Source of the DNA: JAKZSU01 sp047517485
GTDB lineage: Bacteria > Pseudomonadota > Alphaproteobacteria > UBA7887
NCBI GenBank assembly: GCA_047517485.1
Contig: JAKZSU010000201.1
Span: forward strand, 1 to 9,579
DNA length: 9,579 nucleotides
Reading direction: 5' to 3'
Shown here: in pieces, positions 1-5,462 of the stretch
Numbering within the stretch: position 1 is the first letter of the stretch
How the letters are laid out: each line of letters begins with the position of its first letter
The notes under the pieces: generated by a model
What the model was told of the DNA's origin: nothing
Seen by the model: the letters and a program-made list of their open reading frames with translations, nothing else
The model's database searches: none
Program-made: the position numbers and the translations under genes

Positions 1-350
1 AGTGAGACGCTGTCAAAATCGTTCCGTAAGTCGATAGGCGCTGCCATGGCGAACCTCATTGGTTCACCACATTGAGTCAGAGATCGGACCGCTTGGGAAT
101 CCCCAACGTGAGTCAGGCATTCCGCTCGGTGGTATTAGAGACTATGTCCGGAGTTTGGCCAATAAACTTCATGATTTTCTAGAGATAACTCTGCCGTATA
201 TCCCCAATGTGAAAATAGAACTTGTGGATTTCCGAAAATTTTCATCAGATACTGTATGAAATCGTTCTTCGTGTCACCATAAAGCGATAGATCGCCGACG
301 GTGCGTGGCGTATTCACGTCGATACGTAAATGCCGCCGAATCTGAATAGC
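1..350. other. AT-richer left flank, no identifiable gene
   Basis: This stretch differs visibly in composition from the rest of the window: bases 181-240 contain 22 G or C of 60, while bases 1141-1200 inside the neighbouring gene contain 46 of 60. Three short open frames exist. One on the plus strand is open at the left edge and ends with TGA at 73-75. One runs on the plus strand from a TTG at 59 to 259 (66 residues). One runs on the minus strand from a GTG at 317 to 135 (60 residues). None has a ribosome binding site I can see or a sequence I recognise, and the last two overlap, so at most one is real. The open frame at the left edge could be the tail of a gene beginning outside the window. 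A gene remnant or acquired DNA is possible. Confidence 0.4.
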
Positions 351-358
351 GATTTAAT

Positions 359-400
359 GCCAGCCGGTCTCGCTGCCTGCTAAGCGAGGCCGGCCTTGGC
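359..400 (-). terminator. hairpin around the last stop codon, possible terminator
   Basis: Bases 363-374 and 383-394 form a 12-base inverted repeat whose only irregularity is one position that becomes a G-U wobble in one strand. The loop is 8 bases and contains the TAG stop of the substrate-binding protein gene (380-382). Four further pairs (359-362 with 397-400) are possible across a two-base bulge. In the minus-strand transcript the stem is followed by UGGCAUUAAAU, which is not a proper U tract, so termination may be weak or factor-dependent. It lies exactly where the run of minus-strand genes ends. Confidence 0.45.
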
Positions 401-1345
401 GAGCATCGCATTGATCGCCTTGGCCTCGAGATCGATGCCGTAGAACGCGCTGTGAAAGGCCCGGGCCTCGGCCGCGACGTCGGCGTGATAGGCGTCGCCG
501 TAGAATAATCGTGCCAGCCAGGCTAGACCGATGATGCGATTGAGCGACGGCGGGTAATCGAACCACGACAGCACCGGCGCCGGCGCGAGGGTGACCCGGT
601 CTTCGCGCACCGCCCGGGTGTTTCGCCACACCGGCAACTCGTGGGCGTTGGCGTGGAAACTCGGATCGATGGTCAGGATCAGATCGGGATCCCAGCGTTC
701 GACATCGGCCGCGTCGACCGGCACCCGGCCGCCCGCGCCATGCTCGACCTCGGCGACATTGGTGGCGCCGAGAATCGCCAGCGCTTCGAGATGGATCGAG
801 CCGAGGCGCACCGTCTTCTCCCCACCAGGTCCGATTGCATAGTGAACGCGGGGGCCGGGCCCCTCGGCCTCGGCCATGGTGGTCTCGACGCTCGCCCATA
901 TCCGTCGCCAGAGGCTGGCGAGAAACGCGGCGCGGTCCGCGGCGCCAAGCAGGCGGCCGAGCAGCGCCAGGGCCTCGCCGCTTTTTTCCAGCCCGCCATC
1001 GACGACCGCGACCGGCACCCCGGTCTCGGCCTGAAGCGCGTCGGCGAAGCTGATGAAGGCGCTGTCGCAGGTGCCGTAATCGAGCACCAGATCAGGCGCG
1101 GCTTGTTTGACCGCGGCGACCGAGGGCGCCAACTCGTGGGCGTTGAGGCGCGCCGCGACGGGCAGGCGATCGGCAACCGGCGCCACTTGGCCCGGGATCG
1201 GTTCCGGCCAGCCGATCAAGCTGTCCGGCGCGACACAATAAATCGCCGCCGCCGCCGGATTGCCGCTGGCCAGCACCCGGCGCGGTTTCCGGCCAAGAGA
1301 TATCGCCCGCCCCGCGGCATCGATGATTTTCGAGTCTGACATCAT
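380..1345 (-). CDS. TroA/BtuF-fold (periplasmic-binding-protein-like) substrate-binding protein without a visible signal peptide
   Basis: The product is 321 residues and resembles the class III binding proteins of iron-siderophore, cobalamin and MolA-type molybdate/tungstate ABC importers (Pfam Peripla_BP_2 type). Visible hallmarks are the opening strand DAAGRAISLGRKPRRV near residues 9-24, APDLVLDYGT near residue 90, WDPDLILTIDP near residue 220 and a C-terminal helical segment NRIIGLAWLARLFY. The start is ATG at 1345 (a second ATG follows directly), one base after the rhodanese stop, which points to translational coupling. The N terminus, MMSDSKIIDAAGR, has no hydrophobic stretch, so neither a Sec nor a lipoprotein signal is seen; the possible upstream extension to 1384 does not supply one. 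No permease or ATPase gene lies in the window. The ligand is unknown. A Mo/W oxyanion ligand is a guess from the molybdoenzyme next door. Confidence 0.8.
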   Translation of the reverse strand: MMSDSKIIDAAGRAISLGRKPRRVLASGNPAAAAIYCVAPDSLIGWPEPIPGQVAPVADRLPVAARLNAHELAPSVAAVKQAAPDLVLDYGTCDSAFISFADALQAETGVPVAVVDGGLEKSGEALALLGRLLGAADRAAFLASLWRRIWASVETTMAEAEGPGPRVHYAIGPGGEKTVRLGSIHLEALAILGATNVAEVEHGAGGRVPVDAADVERWDPDLILTIDPSFHANAHELPVWRNTRAVREDRVTLAPAPVLSWFDYPPSLNRIIGLAWLARLFYGDAYHADVAAEARAFHSAFYGIDLEAKAINAMLAKAGLA

Positions 1346-1346
1346 G

Positions 1347-2939
1347 TTAGCCGTGTCGCGTGACGTCGAAGCGGGCGACCGCATCGCGCGTCACCCGGGG
1401 AACCAAGGCGGTTTCCCACTCGAGATAGGCGTGCATCGCGGCTTCGATCTCGTTTTTCGGATGATCGTAGGGCAGCAGATGAACATCGTCGCGGCCGCCG
1501 ACCATTCGCTTGTCGCCGGGGGTCAGCGTGTGGCCGCCGGCGACCCAGGCGTCGGTGCCGCCGGCCAGGACTTCGACTTGACAGCTAAGAATATCCTCGA
1601 TCTCCGGCGCGGCGAGATGGGCGATCACCCCATCGGGCGAGGTCACCACGATCCGCTTCGGCTCGGGGAGGGTGGCCAGCGCCTCGGCCAGTCGCGCGCG
1701 CACCGTCCACCACGCGCCGTCAATATGACCGGCGATAAACCGTCGGCTGTCGGCCAAATCGATCACTGTCGCGGCGAGCAGTTCGGCGAGCGCCGTTGCG
1801 GTGATTTCCAGATGCCGCGTTGTGCGCGCGGTAACCGGCTCGGGGCCGGTCTCCAATGCCGTCTCGGCCAAAGCCTCGGCGAGCACGCAAACGTTGCGGC
1901 GGCCCATTTGGATCAGCCACGAGGCGGCCATGGTCGCCCGGACCCCGTCGTCGTCGACGATTACAATGCGCGCGTTGTTGACCGGCACATAGCTGTCGGC
2001 CGCCTGCACCAATTGTCCGCCGGGGGTGTGACGGGCGCCGGGTAGGTGGCCGGTTTCATACTCCTCGATGGTCCGCACGTCGCAGAGATAGAGCGTGTGG
2101 GCATCCGCTTCGTCGCGAAAGCGTTCGAGCGTCGCCTGATCGATACGCGGCACCGAATACCTCGTGGTGACTCTGGCCGCCGCCTCGCGTGCCCACGACC
2201 GCGCGTCGGCCGACGGCGCCGGCGCGACCCGGGTTCGTCCATGGTCTAAAGCGTGTCCCGCCAGGGACCATCCCATGGTGCCGTTCTTCAGCGCCATCAC
2301 CCGGTTCGGCGTGCCCGCATTGATCAGCGATTGGGCGCCGATGATGCTGCGCGTCCGCCCGGCGCAATTTACCACCACCAGGGTCTCCGGGTCGGGCGCG
2401 AGATCGCGCACCCGATGCACCAGCTCGCCGCCGGGTACATTGATCGCGCCGGGGATGCTCATGCGGCGAAATTCCTTGAGCGGCCGGCTGTCGAGAATCA
2501 CCATATCGGTGCCGTCGCGCATGCGGGCCGCGAGGTCGTCGGCGGAGAGCCGCGGCGTGTCGCACCGCTCCTCGACATATTCGCCGAACGCCTTGCTCGG
2601 GACATAGACGCCGTCGAACACCTCCTCGCCGGCGGCGCGCCACCCCGCCATCCCGTCGGTGAGGGTCTCGACGGCGGCGTAGCCGAAAGAGTCGAGTTTT
2701 GCCGCCGCGCGGTGCGCGCGATCGTCACCGCCGCCGTCGTCGATCACCACGATCGGGGTGGCGCGGCGCGGCACCAGGCGCTCGATATCGATCTCGAGTC
2801 GGCTCAGCGGCGCGTTGGCCGCGAACAACGGATGCCCCTCGGCGTGGGCGCCACGCTCGCGGACATCCAACAGCACCACCTCGCCGGTGTCGGCGCGCAA
2901 GCGATCCTTGATCGCCGAGGGCGAAATCGAAATGGCCAA
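1347..2939 (-). CDS. four-domain rhodanese (sulfurtransferase) protein
   Basis: The product is 530 residues from the TTG at 2939 and contains four tandem rhodanese-like domains at roughly residues 5-105, 130-230, 265-365 and 378-475. Each shows the DxR/GHxxGA-type opening in recognisable form, for example LCDVRTIEEYETGHLPGA in domain 3. Only domain 2 has the complete active loop, C192-AGRTRS. The cysteine position is Asp67 in domain 1, Asp329 in domain 3 and Ser434 in domain 4, so those three are probably structural or binding modules. The protein should carry a persulfide on Cys192 and transfer sulfane sulfur. It begins 5 bases after the dioxygenase stop and ends one base before the next gene. 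The start is uncertain: the frame stays open to 3287, but that part overlaps the dioxygenase gene and does not look like protein. No signal peptide is seen, so it is probably cytoplasmic. Confidence 0.88.
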   Translation of the reverse strand: MAISISPSAIKDRLRADTGEVVLLDVRERGAHAEGHPLFAANAPLSRLEIDIERLVPRRATPIVVIDDGGGDDRAHRAAAKLDSFGYAAVETLTDGMAGWRAAGEEVFDGVYVPSKAFGEYVEERCDTPRLSADDLAARMRDGTDMVILDSRPLKEFRRMSIPGAINVPGGELVHRVRDLAPDPETLVVVNCAGRTRSIIGAQSLINAGTPNRVMALKNGTMGWSLAGHALDHGRTRVAPAPSADARSWAREAAARVTTRYSVPRIDQATLERFRDEADAHTLYLCDVRTIEEYETGHLPGARHTPGGQLVQAADSYVPVNNARIVIVDDDGVRATMAASWLIQMGRRNVCVLAEALAETALETGPEPVTARTTRHLEITATALAELLAATVIDLADSRRFIAGHIDGAWWTVRARLAEALATLPEPKRIVVTSPDGVIAHLAAPEIEDILSCQVEVLAGGTDAWVAGGHTLTPGDKRMVGGRDDVHLLPYDHPKNEIEAAMHAYLEWETALVPRVTRDAVARFDVTRHG

Positions 2940-2944
2940 GATGG

Positions 2945-3565
2945 TTAAGGGAAGTGGATGTTCGGATTGGCGGGAAATACCTTGTGCGTGCCGTCGCGCA
3001 TGTTGAACATTTTGCGCTCGGGCAAGTGCGCGATCGACTTGCCGTAGAGGTGGAAATTCAAGGTCGGCACATCGGTCACGCATTGGATGCTGTGGATATC
3101 GTCGGGCAGGAACGCGGCCGCCGACCCCGCGGCGACCATCATTTGCCCGGTCTCGCGGATTTCCGAATGTCCCGGTGTCGCGCCATCGTCGAGGCGTTCG
3201 TAGGTGCGGTTCAATTCCTCGCCCTCGATCCCGGCGATCACCGCCCAGGTGGTGTGATCGTGCGGCGGGCTCATGTTGCCGTAGCACTCAGAGACGGCGA
3301 ACAGCGCGAACCCGTGATTGTCGTCTTCCGCTAGCTGATAGATCGTGCTGTTCGCCTTTTCATGCTCGCCGAGCACTGGGAACAGATCGTAGTGAAACAG
3401 ATCGGTCCGCTTCGCCAGCGCGAGCAATCGATCGCTGATCTTCGCAAGCGTGTCGCGGGTCACGCCGTCGTCGCCGACGACCGCCTTGATGTCGTCGAGG
3501 CACGCGTCGATCTCGCGATGATGCTGATCGGTCAGAACGCTGTTCGATACCGCGACGTCGGCCAT
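2945..3565 (-). CDS. cysteine-dioxygenase-like thiol dioxygenase (cupin)
   Basis: The 206-residue product matches the bacterial cysteine dioxygenase / 3-mercaptopropionate dioxygenase superfamily of mononuclear iron cupins, which add O2 to a thiol to give a sulfinate. The three iron ligands appear to be His102 and His104 in PPHDHTTWAV and His158 in DDIHSI. The later FHLYG segment supplies His172 and Tyr174, matching the His-Tyr pair of the mammalian catalytic triad, but Asn170 stands where serine is expected. The region where mammalian enzymes have the carboxylate-binding arginine reads IYQLAED, so Gln77 or Tyr76 replaces it. This favours a Gln-type enzyme with a substrate other than free cysteine. 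The position of the Cys-Tyr crosslink cysteine is Val109. The ATG at 3565 follows a GAGG 10 bases upstream. No export signal is seen. Confidence 0.85.
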   Translation of the reverse strand: MADVAVSNSVLTDQHHREIDACLDDIKAVVGDDGVTRDTLAKISDRLLALAKRTDLFHYDLFPVLGEHEKANSTIYQLAEDDNHGFALFAVSECYGNMSPPHDHTTWAVIAGIEGEELNRTYERLDDGATPGHSEIRETGQMMVAAGSAAAFLPDDIHSIQCVTDVPTLNFHLYGKSIAHLPERKMFNMRDGTHKVFPANPNIHFP

Positions 3566-3598
3566 GGCGCGTGGTCCTCAATACTGTGGAGTTAGCAG

Positions 3599-3628
3599 CT
3601 TATAGCCGCCCATACCGTCGCCCGGCAA
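3599..3628 (-). promoter_or_regulatory. possible sigma-70-type promoter before the dioxygenase gene
   Basis: In the 74-base gap between the cytochrome subunit and the dioxygenase the minus strand reads TTGCCG (3623-3628), an 18-base spacer and TATAAG (3599-3604). The -10 element matches the consensus at five of six positions; the -35 element is weak. If used, it would let the three downstream genes be expressed apart from the formate dehydrogenase. No clear terminator hairpin with a U tract is seen in the gap, so read-through from upstream also seems likely. Confidence 0.25.
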
Positions 3629-3639
3629 GCCGTCAGAAA

Positions 3640-4668
3640 TTACTCGGCCGGCGCGGTCCCCGAACCCTCGGGCGCTTCCGCGTCCTGCTTCGCCAAGTCC
3701 TCGACCCACAGACTGTGGTGCTCGCGCGCCCAATTCTCATCGACGGAGCCGGTCCACATCGCCTCGACCGCGCCTTCCATGCCGATGGTGCCGATATAGA
3801 TGTGGGCGATGATCAAGGCGATCAGCACCAGCGACGCGCTGGCGTGCAGCAGCTGCGCGCCCTGCATCGCCTGCACCGTGATGTCGAACTCGAACGGATA
3901 GATCAGGCTGAGGCCGGTGTAGCTGATCACCGCGCCGACCACGATGACCCCCGCGAACACCAGTTTCTGGCCGGCGTTGAATTTCGCCGCCGGCGGATGG
4001 CCCTTGCCGATCATGCCGCCGCCGCGCGCCAACCAGGTGATATCGGTCGCCGTCGGCATATTGTGACGAATCCACATCAGGAAGGTCACCACCAGGCAGG
4101 CGATGAACAGGAATCCGAGATAATTATGCGCCAGCTTGCCGGCCATGGTGAGGCCGGCGAACGCGTCCGCGCCCAATAGCGGCTTCAGCACGTAGCGGCC
4201 GTAGAGCATGTTGAGGCCGGAAAGCGCGAGTAGAATGAACGTCGCCGCCATCAGCCAATGCACAAATCTTTCGAACGCGGCGAAGCGCACGATGGTCTTG
4301 CCCGAGCGCCCGGCCTCGATGCGGATGCGGCCACGGAAGGCGAAGAACAGCGCGAGGACGGCGATGGTGCCGAGCATCAACCACGCACCATAAGTCGATA
4401 GCGGCCCGTTGCGCGTCGAGCGCCAGTCCTCGCCCTCAGATTGGACCAGCACGCCGGCCTTCTTGTCGGGTATCGAGACCGTGCCTTGGATGCCGCCGCG
4501 CACCGCGCGCCACATCTCGATGTTGTTGTCCTGGCCGCCCGCCGGTGGGACCAATTGTATCTCGTCCGCTTGGTCTTGCGCGACCACGGCGGACACGGGG
4601 CCGACCAGCAGGACCGCCAACGAGAGGGCAAAAAGGGCGCGGCACGCCCGCGGGATCATTGTTTTCAT
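3640..4668 (-). CDS. fdhC: formate dehydrogenase cytochrome b (gamma) subunit
   Basis: The 342-residue membrane subunit anchors the enzyme and passes electrons from the ferredoxin subunit through haem b to quinone. An N-terminal signal peptide (residues 1 to about 29, hydrophobic core LFALSLAVLLVG, likely cut near VSA or VVA) is followed by a periplasmic stretch of about 60 residues. Five hydrophobic segments come next, beginning near YGAWLMLGTIAVLAL, FVHWLMAATFILLAL, LGFLFIACLVVTFLMW, LVFAGVIVVGAVISYTG and LVLIALIIAHIYIG. The core four match the FdnI-like cytochrome b fold, and histidines in FVHW, AHNYLG, LLHAS and AHIYIG are candidate haem ligands. The signal peptide and extra first segment make it longer than E. 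coli FdnI, like the Wolinella-type FdhC. I chose the ATG at 4668 rather than the TTG at 4674 because AAGGTGG lies 7 bases upstream of it. Confidence 0.93.
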   Translation of the reverse strand: MKTMIPRACRALFALSLAVLLVGPVSAVVAQDQADEIQLVPPAGGQDNNIEMWRAVRGGIQGTVSIPDKKAGVLVQSEGEDWRSTRNGPLSTYGAWLMLGTIAVLALFFAFRGRIRIEAGRSGKTIVRFAAFERFVHWLMAATFILLALSGLNMLYGRYVLKPLLGADAFAGLTMAGKLAHNYLGFLFIACLVVTFLMWIRHNMPTATDITWLARGGGMIGKGHPPAAKFNAGQKLVFAGVIVVGAVISYTGLSLIYPFEFDITVQAMQGAQLLHASASLVLIALIIAHIYIGTIGMEGAVEAMWTGSVDENWAREHHSLWVEDLAKQDAEAPEGSGTAPAE

Positions 4669-4675
4669 TATCAAT

Positions 4676-4682
4676 CCACCTT
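4676..4682 (-). promoter_or_regulatory. ribosome binding site deciding the fdhC start
   Basis: The minus strand reads AAGGTGG, one base from the ideal AAGGAGG, ending 7 bases before the ATG at 4668. It would be too close to the alternative TTG at 4674, so it sets the start of the cytochrome subunit. Confidence 0.6.
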
Positions 4683-4695
4683 CGCGGCGCGGGTC

Positions 4696-4875
4696 TCAAA
4701 AATCCTGATTGGCGAGGCGGTCGCGCAGACCACTCCGTGTCGCGTCGTCAAGCCCCGGCATCGCCGACCCGAGATAGACTCCGGCCATGTGTTCGGTCAC
4801 CCGGCCCTGCTCCTCTTCGCGGCAGGCGACCAGCGCGACGACGCAAAACGCCGCCATGGACCATTTGCCGATCAC
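4696..4875 (-). CDS. small putative lipoprotein between fdhB and fdhC, function unknown
   Basis: This 59-residue frame starts with a GTG at 4875 that overlaps the fdhB stop as GTGA, an arrangement typical of translational coupling. The N terminus MIGKWSMAAFCVVALVAC has a lysine, a hydrophobic core and a lipobox-like LVAC, so Cys18 would be lipidated and the mature protein would be about 42 residues. The mature part is polar and starts with REEEQG; it includes a segment YLGSAMPGLDDATRSGLRD that looks like a short loop and amphipathic helix. An ATG at 4857 is an alternative start but leaves almost no basic N-region. The next gene, fdhC, begins 27 bases after the stop. I do not recognise the family. 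Position suggests a small accessory or assembly factor of the enzyme on the periplasmic side. Confidence 0.6.
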   Translation of the reverse strand: MIGKWSMAAFCVVALVACREEEQGRVTEHMAGVYLGSAMPGLDDATRSGLRDRLANQDF

Positions 4876-5450
4876 GAGTCGTCGGCTTGGTAGGCCGTGC
4901 CCCAGCCCCACGCACCGGAGCCGAAGCCGCGCGCGACGACGCGTTCGCGATAGATGTCGGAGACCGTATCGCCGTCGCCGGCGAGCAACGCCTTGGTCGA
5001 GCACATTTCGGCGCACAACGGCAGCTTGCCTTCCGACAGCCGATCACGGCCATAGTCGTAGTCGCTGTCTTCCGGGCCGCCGGCGCAGAAGGTGCACTTG
5101 TCCATCTTGCCGCGGCTGCCGAAATTGCCGGCTTGGGGATATTGCGGCGCGCCGAACGGGCAGGCGTAGAAGCAATAGCCACAGCCGATGCACAGGTCCT
5201 TCGAATGCAGCACCACGCCGTCGTCGGTGGTGTAGAAGCAATCGACCGGACACACCGCCTGGCACGGCGCGTCGGTGCAATGCATGCACGCCACCGACAG
5301 CGATCGCTCGCCGGGTTCGCCATCATTGATGGTGACCACCCGGCGGCGGTTGATCCCCCACGGAACCTCATGCTCGTTCTTACACGCGGTGACGCAGGCA
5401 TTGCATTCGATGCACCGCTCGGCGTCGCACAGGAACTTCATTCGTGCCAT
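4872..5450 (-). CDS. fdhB: formate dehydrogenase iron-sulfur (beta) subunit
   Basis: The 192-residue ferredoxin-like subunit should carry four [4Fe-4S] clusters and relay electrons from FdhA to the cytochrome. Cysteine groups are C13-C16-C19-C23, C55-C58-C63-C67, C87-C90-C93-C97, and C119-C122 with C146-C150; C8 and C71 are extra. This is the standard pattern of FdnH/FdhB/DmsB-type subunits. It has no C-terminal transmembrane helix, unlike E. coli FdnH, and its length fits the shorter Wolinella-type FdhB. It has no signal peptide, as expected for a subunit carried across the membrane with its Tat-exported partner. The ATG at 5450 has GGGGAG 7 bases upstream, beginning within the fdhA stop region; only 12 bases separate the two genes. 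Confidence 0.95.
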   Translation of the reverse strand: MARMKFLCDAERCIECNACVTACKNEHEVPWGINRRRVVTINDGEPGERSLSVACMHCTDAPCQAVCPVDCFYTTDDGVVLHSKDLCIGCGYCFYACPFGAPQYPQAGNFGSRGKMDKCTFCAGGPEDSDYDYGRDRLSEGKLPLCAEMCSTKALLAGDGDTVSDIYRERVVARGFGSGAWGWGTAYQADDS

Positions 5451-5462
5451 CGTCTTGCTCCC

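Noticed and set aside
92..109. Small inverted repeat TTGGGAATCCCCAA as a terminator
   Set aside because: The arms are only 5 bases with no T tract and no gene clearly ends there.
1260..2045. 261-codon open frame on the plus strand
   Set aside because: It is antisense to the rhodanese gene and the start of the binding-protein gene; no ribosome binding site or motif.
2253..2948. 231-codon open frame on the plus strand
   Set aside because: It is antisense to the first two rhodanese domains, which are clearly coding on the minus strand.
2940..3287. N-terminal extension of the rhodanese frame
   Set aside because: The frame is open to 3287 but overlaps the dioxygenase gene, and its translation is Arg/His-rich with no domain; the first rhodanese domain starts just after the TTG at 2939.
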